In this document: positions 13,103 to 20,985 of the stretch, piece after piece
Numbering within the stretch: position 1 is the stretch's first letter
Layout of the letters: every line of letters starts with the position of its first letter
Assembly (NCBI GenBank): GCA_041659105.1
Contig: JBAZYX010000039.1
Coordinates: 1-29,671, forward strand
DNA: 29,671 nucleotides
Origin: CAIUKV01 sp041659105
Lineage (GTDB): Bacteria > Actinomycetota > Acidimicrobiia > IMCC26256 > PALSA-555
Direction: 5' to 3'
The notes under the pieces: model-generated
Told to the model about the DNA's origin: nothing
Seen by the model: the letters and a program-made list of their open reading frames with translations, nothing else
Database searches by the model: none
Program-made: the position numbers and the translations under genes

Positions 13103-14530
13103 TCAGCGACAGGCGGCCGCGGCGTCGGCCGGCGTGGTGCCCACCGACGTGCCCCCGGCGGCCGGCGGGCTCGTCGCCGCCGAGCCACCTCCGCCGCTGC
13201 TCTCGCCCCGGAGCCCGGCGAAGTCGGAGCCCAGCACCACGACCACGTCGGCGTCCTTGAGCCTGGGGTCGCCCACGAGCTTCGCGCCCTCGCCCACGTA
13301 CTGGAGCACCAGCTGGGCCTTGGCGTCGGCACCGTTCGCGTAGCGGACCTCGGTGACCGTGACGCGCCCGCGCTCGTCGTTGCCGGTCCCACCCTTGACG
13401 AACCCGGCGTTGACCAGCCCGGCCATCGTCTCCTCGGCGATGCCGGCGCGGCCGGAGCCGTTGAGCACCTTCACCCGCACCTCGGACGGCTCCACGGCCG
13501 GCGCGGGCGTGCCGGTGTCGAAGCTGCGGATGCGGTCGAGCAGCGGCGCCGCATTCGTCTTGTCCGGGAAGAGCACCGCCTGGCCGCCCGCGTTCCCTTC
13601 GGTGGACGGGAACGTGACGAACTCCAGCGCGCTCGTGTCGTCGGTGTTGACCGAGCGGAACGCCTGGACGAGGTCGAACGCGGCGCGGGTGTCGAAGCCG
13701 CGGTCGACGCGGAGGTTGTCGACCACCTCGTGCACGATGTCGCGCCCCTTCAGCGGGTTGCCGAGGCTCTCCTCCACGACCGATCCGGCGAGACGGCGGA
13801 TGAAGTCCTGCTGGCGCTCGATGCGGCCGATGTCGGCGCGGGGATCCTCCTCGAGCCGACCGGTCTGCGAGTTGAGGTAGCGAAGGTGGCGCGAGCGCAC
13901 CCAGGCCAGCGCCTGCGTGCCGTCGAGCTCGTAGCAGCCGGCCTTCACCGCGAAGAACCCGGTGAAGTCGTCGACCACCGGCCGGTCGATGTAGACGGGC
14001 ACGGTCCCGATCGAGTTGACCATCGACTCGAAGGTCACGAAGTCGACTTCGACGTAGTGGTTGATGTCGATGTCGAAGTTGCTCTTGAGCGCGGCGATGA
14101 TCGCGTCGGGGCCACCGCCGAGGTCGGAGTTGTAGGCGGCGTTGATCTTGGCGTTGCCGATCCCGGGGATGTTGACCCACAGGTCGCGCGGGAACGACAC
14201 GATGAGGGTGCGGCCGGAGTCGGGCTCGACGTGCACCACCATCATCGTGTCGGAGCGCTTCCCGGACTCCTGGCTCGGGTCGCCGAACGACGTCGCCTCG
14301 TCGGCGGTCTCCACGAACGCCCGGCTGTCCGAACCGACGATGAGGTAGTTCGCGCCGTTCACGGGGGCGGGGGCCGTGCTCACGGCAACCCGCGGGATGC
14401 GGTCGATCTCGTGCTGGACGGTCGAGTTCACCACGACCACGCCCGTCGCGACGACCGCACCGGTCACCACGAGCGCGATCACGAAGCGGGTCAGGAACCG
14501 GGCCACTGCGGAGCCCTTTCCCCGTGACAC
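13103..14530 (-). CDS. LytR-CpsA-Psr (LCP) family protein with LytR_C domain, copy 1
   Basis: 475 residues. A transmembrane helix at about 11-35 is followed by the extracytoplasmic LCP catalytic domain: NYLIVGSDSRAFV, RSDTMMVVHVEPD, SFPRDLWVNIPGIGNAKINAAY, then ALAWVRSRHLRYL and DIGRIERQQDFIRRLA. The conserved Arg/Asp set expected for binding polyprenyl pyrophosphate is present. A LytR_C domain (VRVKVLNGSGRAGIAEETM) begins near 345, and a Gly/Ser/Ala-rich tail closes the protein. LCP enzymes transfer glycopolymers from lipid carriers to peptidoglycan (arabinogalactan or teichoic-acid-like polymers). The GTG start lies 1 base after the stop of the upstream paralogue, indicating coupled expression. 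Confidence 0.93.
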   Translation of the reverse strand: MSRGKGSAVARFLTRFVIALVVTGAVVATGVVVVNSTVQHEIDRIPRVAVSTAPAPVNGANYLIVGSDSRAFVETADEATSFGDPSQESGKRSDTMMVVHVEPDSGRTLIVSFPRDLWVNIPGIGNAKINAAYNSDLGGGPDAIIAALKSNFDIDINHYVEVDFVTFESMVNSIGTVPVYIDRPVVDDFTGFFAVKAGCYELDGTQALAWVRSRHLRYLNSQTGRLEEDPRADIGRIERQQDFIRRLAGSVVEESLGNPLKGRDIVHEVVDNLRVDRGFDTRAAFDLVQAFRSVNTDDTSALEFVTFPSTEGNAGGQAVLFPDKTNAAPLLDRIRSFDTGTPAPAVEPSEVRVKVLNGSGRAGIAEETMAGLVNAGFVKGGTGNDERGRVTVTEVRYANGADAKAQLVLQYVGEGAKLVGDPRLKDADVVVVLGSDFAGLRGESSGGGGSAATSPPAAGGTSVGTTPADAAAACR

Positions 14531-14531
14531 G

Positions 14532-16001
14532 TCAGCACGAACCCCGCGGGGCCGGATCGGGCAGGATCACCGTGGACCCCTGGGTCGGGAGGTCGAGCGG
14601 GGCCGGCGCGACGGTCTCGGTCGGGGTTGCTTCGACCGCGTCGCCGGGCGCGGCCGTGCTCGGGGTCGTGTCGAGGCGGTCGGCAGGCACCACGATCTCG
14701 TTGAAGCTCTTCCCGATCACCACCTCGACGTCGGCATTCGGGATCACCGGATTGCCGAGGTCGAGCGCGGCCAGGGGCTCGAAGTAGCGCAGCAGCAGCT
14801 TCGCCTTGTCGAGGTGGCCGCCGGCGTACTTCACACTCGTGTCGGCGACCTTCGTGTCCTGGTCGACCGCCTCCGTGACCACGAAGCCGAGCTCCTCGAG
14901 CCGCTGCTCGACCGCGGTGCCGAGGCCGGCCCGCCCGCTGGCGTTGACCACCCGCACCCGGATGGTGGCCGGGTCGGGGGTGGGCCGGGGTCGGGTGTCG
15001 AAGGTCCGGAGACGCTCGATCACCGGCGCGGCGGTGGCCATGTCGGCGAGCAGCACGCGCTGGGTCTGGATGACACCGCCGTCCTTCCAGGGCATGGTGG
15101 CGAACTCGAGCGCGGTGGTGTCGTCGGGGTTCAGCGTGCGGAACGCGTCGAGGAGGTCGAACACCGCGGCCTTGTCGAAGGCGTCGTCGGCCTTGAGGTT
15201 GTCGATCACCTGGTCGGCCACGTTGTTCGCGGTGAACGGGTTGGCCAGGCTGCGCACGACCGCGATGCTGGCGAGGCGGCGCATGAAGTCCTGCTGACGC
15301 TCGATGCGGCCGATGTCGGGAACGGAGTTGGCGGTCACCCACTGGCCGGTGACGTCGTTGCGGTACTGCATCGAGCGCGAGCGGACGTACTGGAGCGCCT
15401 TCTCGCCGTCGAGCGGCCAGCAGCCGCCGTTGGGCAGGCCGAACCCCGTGAACTCGTCCTTCGCCGCGTAGGGCACGTACACCGGAACACCGCCGAGCGT
15501 GTCGACCAGGCCGACGAAGCTCTTGAAGTTGAGCTCCACGTAGTGGTTGACGTCGATGTCGAAGTTCGCCTTGAGCGTGTCGATGATCGCCTGGGGCCCG
15601 TAGTTGTACGCCGCGTTGATCTTGGCGTAGCCGTGACCCGGGATGTTGACCCACAGGTCGCGCGGGAACGACACGATCAACGTGCGCTCGGCCTGGGGCT
15701 CGATGTGCACGACCATGATCGTGTCGGAGCGCTGCCCTTCCTCGGCATCGGCTGACCCGAACGCGTCGGCATCGAGCGCGTCGGTCACGAAGGCGCGGGA
15801 GTCGGAGCCGACGAGGAGGTAGTTGGCGCCCTCGGGGGGCGGCGGCGCGGTGGTGAGGTTGATCTTCGGGATGCGGTCGAGCTTGCGGCCGACCTCGCGG
15901 TCGACACCGGCGACCACACCGGCCATGAGCAGCGACCCGACCACCAGGGCGATCAGGAACCGGCCGGCGAAGGCGCGCAAGGAGGATCCGGACGAGCTCA
16001 T
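14532..16001 (-). CDS. LytR-CpsA-Psr (LCP) family protein with LytR_C domain, copy 2
   Basis: 489 residues, clearly a paralogue of the downstream gene, with the same order of motifs: an N-terminal membrane helix at about 10-35, KLDRIPKINLTTAP, NYLLVGSDSRAFV, QRSDTIMVVHIEP, SFPRDLWVNIPGHGYAKINA, ALQYVRSRSMQYRND, and DIGRIERQQDFMRRLA. The LytR_C domain begins at IRVRVVNASGRAGLGTAVEQ, and a Thr/Pro/Ala-rich tail follows. It probably acts with copy 1 in attaching cell-wall glycopolymers. The ATG at 16001 is chosen because upstream codons are Pro/Gly/Arg-rich and not family-like. TACCCT on the minus strand (16017-16012) is a possible -10, leaving a very short leader. Confidence 0.93.
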   Translation of the reverse strand: MSSSGSSLRAFAGRFLIALVVGSLLMAGVVAGVDREVGRKLDRIPKINLTTAPPPPEGANYLLVGSDSRAFVTDALDADAFGSADAEEGQRSDTIMVVHIEPQAERTLIVSFPRDLWVNIPGHGYAKINAAYNYGPQAIIDTLKANFDIDVNHYVELNFKSFVGLVDTLGGVPVYVPYAAKDEFTGFGLPNGGCWPLDGEKALQYVRSRSMQYRNDVTGQWVTANSVPDIGRIERQQDFMRRLASIAVVRSLANPFTANNVADQVIDNLKADDAFDKAAVFDLLDAFRTLNPDDTTALEFATMPWKDGGVIQTQRVLLADMATAAPVIERLRTFDTRPRPTPDPATIRVRVVNASGRAGLGTAVEQRLEELGFVVTEAVDQDTKVADTSVKYAGGHLDKAKLLLRYFEPLAALDLGNPVIPNADVEVVIGKSFNEIVVPADRLDTTPSTAAPGDAVEATPTETVAPAPLDLPTQGSTVILPDPAPRGSC

Positions 16002-16106
16002 GGAAGGGTCGAGGGTACCGGGAGGCCCCCCGGCTCCGCCCGCAGGGGCACGGAGCGGTGGGCGGGAACCCGCCCGAATCGGGGCCAACCGGTCGCACCC
16101 GGGGGA

Positions 16107-16112
16107 TACCCT
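16107..16112 (+). promoter_or_regulatory. Candidate leaderless -10 for pabB
   Basis: TACCCT, 6 bases before the GTG at 16119, the same hexamer-to-start spacing as xthA and other genes here. The 117-bp gap to the divergent LCP gene also holds a minus-strand TACCCT at 16017-16012. Confidence 0.5.
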
Positions 16113-16118
16113 CCGGAC

Positions 16119-17318
16119 GTGGACACCCGGCCGGCCGACACGCTCGCCGTGCTCGAAGTGCTCGGCGCGGCCGACGCCCCGGTCGCCGTGCTGCGCCGCG
16201 GCGACGGGTGGCTGGTGGCCTGGGAGCCCGTCGAGGTGGTCGAGGGCCACGGGGCCGCGGTGCTGGACGCCATCGAGGGTCTGGCGCCGGGGCTGTGGGC
16301 CGGGTTCCTCGCCTTCGAGCTGGGCCGCGCGGTGGAGGCGGTCCGGCCGGGTCGGGCGTCGGCCACCGCGGCGACGGTCCCCGACGGCCTGCTCGTCCGG
16401 TTCGCCCGCCATGCTCGGGTCCCCACCCTCGACGGCCTCCTCCCCCGGTCGCTCGCGCCGGTCCGGCTCGGCCCGGCCGACCGGTCGTCGCTCGGGCGCG
16501 CCGAGTACCTCGTCGCGGTCGACACGGTGCTGGAGCACATCCGGGCCGGCGACTGCTACCAGGTGAACGTGACCCGCACCCTCGAGTGGGACACCGCGGC
16601 CGATCCGGTCGCCGTGTTCGGGGCGCTCGCCCGCCGGCGGCCCGCGCCCCACGCCGGACTGCTCCGGCTCCCGTCCGGCACCGGCACCACCCGCGCCACG
16701 GTGGCGGTCGTGAGCGCGTCGCCGGAGCGCTTCTTGTCCTGGCGGGGAGCCGAGGTCGAGACCCGCCCGATCAAGGGCACGGCCGCGCACCCGGCCGCGC
16801 TCGAGCGCAGCGCGAAGGACCACGCCGAGAACGTGATGATCGTGGATCTCGCCCGCAACGACCTCGGGCGCGTCTGCGTCCCCGGGTCGATCCACGTGCC
16901 CGCGCTGTGTGCGGTGGAGCGCCACCCCGGCCTGGCCCACCTGGTGAGCACCGTCCGCGGGACGCTCCGAGCCGACGTCGGCCTCGGCGGGCTGCTGCGG
17001 GCCACGCTGCCGCCGGCGTCGATCAGCGGCGCGCCGAAGCCCCGCGTGCTCCAGATCATCGAGGACCTCGAGACCGTCCCGCGCGGCGTCTACTGCGGCG
17101 CCACCGGCTGGATCGACACCGAGCACCACACGGGCGACCTCGCCGTCGCGATCCGCACGTTCACCGTGGCGGGCGGCCGCACCACCCTCGGCGTGGGCGG
17201 TGGCATCGTCGCCGACTCCGACCCCGCGCGCGAGTGGGACGAGACCTGCCTCAAGGCCCGCCGCCTCCTCGCGCGCACCGGCGCGGCCGACGCCGCTCCC
17301 GTGGAGGTGCTCGCGTGA
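16119..17318 (+). CDS. pabB: Aminodeoxychorismate synthase component I
   Basis: 399 residues of the chorismate-binding family (PabB/TrpE). The decisive residue is Lys219 in RPIKGT: PabB carries Lys here as the nucleophile, whereas anthranilate synthase has PIAGT. Other landmarks are YLVAVDTVLEHIRAGDCYQVN, VVSASPERFL, AENVMIVDLARNDLGRV, ASISGAPKPR and GGGIVADSDPAREWDETCLKA. It converts chorismate, with ammonia from a glutaminase partner, to 4-amino-4-deoxychorismate for folate. The N-terminal domain is shorter than in E. coli PabB. No pabA lies nearby, so the glutaminase is encoded elsewhere. pabC follows on the same strand after 79 bp. Confidence 0.93.
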   Translation: MDTRPADTLAVLEVLGAADAPVAVLRRGDGWLVAWEPVEVVEGHGAAVLDAIEGLAPGLWAGFLAFELGRAVEAVRPGRASATAATVPDGLLVRFARHARVPTLDGLLPRSLAPVRLGPADRSSLGRAEYLVAVDTVLEHIRAGDCYQVNVTRTLEWDTAADPVAVFGALARRRPAPHAGLLRLPSGTGTTRATVAVVSASPERFLSWRGAEVETRPIKGTAAHPAALERSAKDHAENVMIVDLARNDLGRVCVPGSIHVPALCAVERHPGLAHLVSTVRGTLRADVGLGGLLRATLPPASISGAPKPRVLQIIEDLETVPRGVYCGATGWIDTEHHTGDLAVAIRTFTVAGGRTTLGVGGGIVADSDPAREWDETCLKARRLLARTGAADAAPVEVLA

Positions 17319-17397
17319 CGGGTGGGCGGACGGGAGCGAGCGCAGCGACCCGTGCGGGCCGACCCCGGTGGCAACGCTCGAGCGCAGCGAGCGACCC
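17319..17397 (+). repeat. GAGCGCAGCGA direct repeat in the pabB-pabC gap
   Basis: The 79-bp gap carries two copies of the 11-mer GAGCGCAGCGA (from 17338 and from 17380), each soon followed by ACCC. The second copy ends right at the pabC ATG and includes the 10-bp palindrome CGCTCGAGCG just before it. There is no clear Shine-Dalgarno for pabC. A variant (GAGCGGAGCGA) occurs on the minus strand at 28437-28427, so it may be a dispersed small repeat. Confidence 0.6.
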
Positions 17398-18240
17398 ATG
17401 GTGATGGTGTGGCTCAACGGCGCGCTCGTCGACGCCGACGCTGCCGGCGTGTCGCCGATGGACCACGGACTGCTCACCGGCGACGGCGTGTTCGAGACGC
17501 TGCGGGTGTACGACCGGCGCGTCTTCGCGTGGGACCGCCACCTCGACCGTCTCGCGCACTCGGCCGGCGCGCTCGCGCTCCCGCTCCCCGACCGCGCCAC
17601 CCTGCGGGCCGCGGCCGACGCCGTGATCGCGGCCGACCCCGACGGCAACGGGCGCCTGCGCATCACCGTCACCGGCGGGCCCGCGCCACTCGGCAGCGAG
17701 CGCGGCGAGACCCCGCCGACCGTCATCGTGGCGATGGGCACGCTGCGGGCGTTCCCCCCCACCGAAGCAGTGCTGGTGGTGCCCTGGACCCGCAACGAGC
17801 ACGGCGCGACCGCCGGGCTGAAGACGATCTCCTACGCGGAGAACGTGCGGGCGCTCGCGCACGCGCACGCCCACGGCGCGTCGGAGGCAGTGTTCGCGAA
17901 CACCCGCGGCGATCTGTGCGAGGCGACCGGCTCGAACGTGTTCGTGGTGCGCGACGGCGTGGTGCGCACACCGCCGGGCGAGGCGGGCTGCCTGCTCGGC
18001 GTCACCCGCGCGCTCGTGATCGACTGCTGCGCCGACGCGGGAATCGCGTGCGAGGAGGTCCCGGTGCCGATGACCGCGCTGCGCGAGGCCGACGAGGCGT
18101 TCCTCACGTCGAGCACGCGTGAGGTGCAGGCGATCGCGTCGGTCGACGGCGTGGCCCTCCCCGTCGCGCCGGGCCCGGTCACCCTGCGCCTGCGCGCCGC
18201 GTTCGCCGCGCTCGTCGCGAGCGGCGACTACTTGTCCTGA
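17398..18240 (+). CDS. pabC: Aminodeoxychorismate lyase (class IV PLP enzyme)
   Basis: 280 residues of the branched-chain aminotransferase/ADC-lyase fold. The N-terminus (VWLNGALV, PMDHGLLTGDGVFETLRVY), the PLP-binding Lys142 in GLKTISYAENV, and Glu175 with the phosphate-site segment CEATGSNVFVV are all present. The final stretch, FLTSSTREVQAI, is typical. It should cleave 4-amino-4-deoxychorismate to p-aminobenzoate and pyruvate; its place directly after pabB supports this over a branched-chain or D-amino acid aminotransferase, which share the fold. The ATG at 17398 is followed by GTG and ATG codons at 17401 and 17404, so the exact start is uncertain by one or two residues. The stop codon lies inside a 12-bp tandem repeat. 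Confidence 0.88.
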   Translation: MVMVWLNGALVDADAAGVSPMDHGLLTGDGVFETLRVYDRRVFAWDRHLDRLAHSAGALALPLPDRATLRAAADAVIAADPDGNGRLRITVTGGPAPLGSERGETPPTVIVAMGTLRAFPPTEAVLVVPWTRNEHGATAGLKTISYAENVRALAHAHAHGASEAVFANTRGDLCEATGSNVFVVRDGVVRTPPGEAGCLLGVTRALVIDCCADAGIACEEVPVPMTALREADEAFLTSSTREVQAIASVDGVALPVAPGPVTLRLRAAFAALVASGDYLS

Positions 18241-18278
18241 CCGCGGTCCTGACCGCGGTTCTGACCGCGGTCCTGACC
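18235..18278. repeat. 12-bp tandem repeat at the pabC / birA convergent junction
   Basis: The unit TCCTGACCGCGG is present 3.7 times (18235, 18247, 18259 with one change, 18271 partial). The pabC stop codon TGA is in the first unit, and since 12 is a multiple of 3 each unit supplies another in-frame TGA. CTGAC-C-GCGG can also pair with CCGCGTCAG at the birA stop (18285-18293) apart from one bulged base, so the array could act as a two-way terminator. Confidence 0.85.
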
Positions 18279-18288
18279 TCCGCCCGCG

Positions 18289-19080
18289 TCAGCCGGAGGC
18301 GCGACGCAGGTGCACGACGTCGCCGACCGAGACGGCGAGCTCCTCGCCGTCGTCGTCGCGCACCACGAGCGTGCCGGTGTCGCCGACGGCCACGGCGACG
18401 CCCTCCACCACGCGGCCACCCCCGAGATCGACCCGCACCCGGCGCCCGAGCGTGGCCGACCGCTCGCGGTAGGCGGCGGGCACCGCGGCGCGGTCGTCGA
18501 GCCGGGCGGCGAGGGCATCGAGGAACGCGTCGAGGAGCGCGTCCCGGTCGACCGGGCGGCCGGCCTCGATCTCGCACGCGGTGGCGACGTCGGCCAGGTC
18601 GGGCGGGATCGCCGCGGGGGCGAGGTTGCAGCCCACACCCACCACCACGGCCCGCACCACGCCGTGGCCGAGGTCGGCCTCGGCGAGCAGGCCCGCGAGC
18701 TTGCGGTCGTCCACCACGAGGTCGTTGGGCCACTTGAGGCCCGCGGTCACGCCGGCCACCTCGCGCACCGCGTCGCCGAGGGCGAGGCCGGTGGCCATGG
18801 TCACGAGCCCGAGGTGGGCGGGCCCGACACCGGGGCGCAGCAGCACCGACGCGAGCAGCGCCGAACCGGGCGCGGCCTCCCAGGTCCGGCCGAGCCGGCC
18901 GCGGCCCGCGGTCTGGTGGTCGGCCACCGCAACCACGCCGTCGGGGGCTCCCGCGCGGGCCTCGTCGAGCAGGTAGCGGTTCGTCGAGTCGATCGACGCG
19001 AACCGCCGGATCTCCCACTCGCGCCCCGTGCCGGGAGGGCCCCCCGGCCGGGCGCGACGAGTAGCGGCCGGTTCGGGCAT
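18289..19080 (-). CDS. birA: Biotin-[acetyl-CoA-carboxylase] ligase
   Basis: 263 residues. It activates biotin as biotinyl-AMP and attaches it to the Lys of a carrier domain. The catalytic signature is complete: FASIDSTNRYLLDEA (about 28-42), the biotinyl-AMP loop QTAGRGRLGRTW (56-67), KWPNDLVVDDRKLAGLLAE (116-134) and VVGVGCNL (146-153). A C-terminal SH3-like domain ends RRVRVDLGGGRVVEGVAVAV...DVVHLRRASG. There is no N-terminal helix-turn-helix, so it is a ligase and not a bifunctional repressor. It is divergent from a biotin carboxylase/carrier gene, its probable substrate. TATCCT lies 7 bases before the ATG, with no Shine-Dalgarno, suggesting a leaderless mRNA. Confidence 0.95.
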   Translation of the reverse strand: MPEPAATRRARPGGPPGTGREWEIRRFASIDSTNRYLLDEARAGAPDGVVAVADHQTAGRGRLGRTWEAAPGSALLASVLLRPGVGPAHLGLVTMATGLALGDAVREVAGVTAGLKWPNDLVVDDRKLAGLLAEADLGHGVVRAVVVGVGCNLAPAAIPPDLADVATACEIEAGRPVDRDALLDAFLDALAARLDDRAAVPAAYRERSATLGRRVRVDLGGGRVVEGVAVAVGDTGTLVVRDDDGEELAVSVGDVVHLRRASG

Positions 19081-19127
19081 CGACCGTAGGATACGGCGAC
19101 CGTTGACTGGGAACGAAGGGCTCGTCC
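19081..19127. promoter_or_regulatory. Overlapping divergent promoter, birA / biotin carboxylase
   Basis: In a 47-bp gap the sequence TAGGATA supplies a -10-like TAGGAT on the plus strand (19087-19092) and TATCCT on the minus strand (19093-19088), almost exactly on top of each other. birA would be leaderless (7-base gap to its ATG). The carboxylase would have a leader of about 30 nt containing a GAAGGG ribosome binding site. RNA polymerase could probably occupy only one direction at a time. Confidence 0.45.
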
Positions 19128-20906
19128 GTGCCGCTGCCGTCGAAGATCCTGATCGCCAACCGCGCAGAGATCGCCATCCGCGTCATGCGGACCTGCCGCG
19201 AGCTGGGCATCGCCACGGTCGCCGTGTACTCCGACCTCGACCGCGAGGCCGCCCACACGCGCTACGCCGACGAGGCCTACGCACTGGGCGGGCAGACCGC
19301 GGCCGAGAGCTACCTCAACACCGAGCGCATCCTCGAGGTCGTCGCCGAGAGCGGCGCGGAGGCGGTGCACCCCGGCTACGGGTTCTTCGCCGAGAACGCC
19401 GACTTCGCCCGGACCCTCACCGACGCCGGCGCCATCTGGATCGGCCCGCCGCCCGCCGCCATCGAGGTCATGGGCGACAAGATCTCGTCGCGACGGGCGG
19501 CGGCAGCCGCCGGGGTCGCCTCGGTGCCCGGCACCCTGGAGCCGATCGAGTCGACCGACCAGATCGTCGCCTTCGGCGAGGAGTTCGGCTGGCCGGTCGC
19601 GATCAAGGCGGCGCACGGCGGCGGCGGCAAGGGCCTCAAGGTCGTCTCGGGGCCCGACGGGGTCGAGGCCGGCTTCGAGTCGGCCACCCGCGAGGCGCAG
19701 GCCTACTTCGGGCGACCGGAGGCCTACCTCGAGCGGTACCTGACCCACCCCCGTCACATCGAGATCCAGGTGTTCGCCGACACCCACGGCAACGTCGTGT
19801 GGCTCGGCGACCGCGACTGCTCCACGCAGCGCCGCCACCAGAAGCTCATCGAGGAGTCCCCCGCGCACGGCCTGTCCGAGGACGTGCGCCGCGCGATGGG
19901 CGAGGCCGCGGTGACGGTCGCGCGTGCGTGCGGCTACACCAACGCGGGCACGGTCGAGATGCTCTACCAGGACGGCGAGTTCTGGTTCCTCGAGATGAAC
20001 ACGCGCCTCCAGGTGGAGCACTGCGTGACCGAGATGGTCACCGCCGTCGACCTCGTGGCCGAGCAGATCCGGGTCGCGAGCGGTGAGGCCCTCTCCTTCT
20101 CGCAGGTGTCCATCGAACGGCGGGGCCACGCGATCGAGTGCCGCATCAACGCCGAGGACGCCACCAAGGGCTTCCTCCCCTCCCCCGGCAAGATCAGCCG
20201 GTTGAAGGCACCGGGCGGTCCGGGTGTGCGGTGGGACGGCGGGTACGAGAGCGGCGACGAGATCTCGCAGTACTACGACAACCTCGTGGGCAAGCTCATC
20301 GTCTGGGCACCCGAACGCGGCGCGGCCGTGCAGCGCGCGGTACGGGCCCTGAACGAGCTGGAGGTCGAGGGCATCTCCACGACCATCCCGGCCCACCTCG
20401 CGTTGCTCCAGCACCGCGACTTCACCGCCGGAACGCACTCCACCAAGTGGGTGGAGGAGGACATCGACCTCGGCGCGCTCATGCGTGCGCAGGCCCCGGC
20501 GGCACCGGCCGAACCCGAGACCGCCGAGGGAGACGAGGCCCCGGAGCTCGTCGAGCGGACGGTGCCGGTCGAGGTGAACGGCAAGCGGTTCTCGGTGCGG
20601 CTCTGGCTCCCCGACGCCCCGGTCGCGGCGGCGTCCGGCGGGGCCACCCGGCGCGCCCGACCCCGGCCCGCGGCCACCGCCGGCGGTGCGGGCAGCGGCA
20701 CGATCACCGCGCCGATGCAGGGCACGATCGTGAAGGTGCTCGTGGCCGAGGGCGAAGCGGTCGAGGTGGGCCAGGCCGTGCTGGTGCTCGAGGCGATGAA
20801 GATGGAGAACCACATCAACGCCGAGACCGCGGGCACGGTCAAGGAGATCCGCGTGAGCAGCGGCGACACCGTCGGCCCCGGCGACGTCCTCGCCGTCGTC
20901 GAGTAG
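19128..20906 (+). CDS. Acyl-CoA carboxylase alpha subunit (biotin carboxylase + biotin carrier)
   Basis: 592 residues. Residues 1-450 are biotin carboxylase: KILIANRAEIAIRVMRTCRELG, HPGYGFFAENADFA, the ATP-grasp Gly-rich loop AAHGGGGKGLKVV, RDCSTQRRHQKLIEE and EMNTRLQVEHCVTE. A linker follows, then the C-terminal biotinyl domain with Lys558 in EAMKMENH. This is the alpha subunit design of actinobacterial acetyl-/propionyl-CoA carboxylases, which need a separate beta subunit not seen here; the substrate is set by that beta subunit. The GTG start is supported by GAAGGG upstream. It could also serve methylcrotonyl-CoA carboxylase. Divergence from birA fits its need for biotinylation. Confidence 0.95.
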   Translation: MPLPSKILIANRAEIAIRVMRTCRELGIATVAVYSDLDREAAHTRYADEAYALGGQTAAESYLNTERILEVVAESGAEAVHPGYGFFAENADFARTLTDAGAIWIGPPPAAIEVMGDKISSRRAAAAAGVASVPGTLEPIESTDQIVAFGEEFGWPVAIKAAHGGGGKGLKVVSGPDGVEAGFESATREAQAYFGRPEAYLERYLTHPRHIEIQVFADTHGNVVWLGDRDCSTQRRHQKLIEESPAHGLSEDVRRAMGEAAVTVARACGYTNAGTVEMLYQDGEFWFLEMNTRLQVEHCVTEMVTAVDLVAEQIRVASGEALSFSQVSIERRGHAIECRINAEDATKGFLPSPGKISRLKAPGGPGVRWDGGYESGDEISQYYDNLVGKLIVWAPERGAAVQRAVRALNELEVEGISTTIPAHLALLQHRDFTAGTHSTKWVEEDIDLGALMRAQAPAAPAEPETAEGDEAPELVERTVPVEVNGKRFSVRLWLPDAPVAAASGGATRRARPRPAATAGGAGSGTITAPMQGTIVKVLVAEGEAVEVGQAVLVLEAMKMENHINAETAGTVKEIRVSSGDTVGPGDVLAVVE

Positions 20907-20985
20907 CCCACGCCGGCTCCATCGCCCGGCGCGTGCGCTCCGAAACGCTGCCGCGCCGAGGACGCTCACGGGCCAGGATGGCGGC

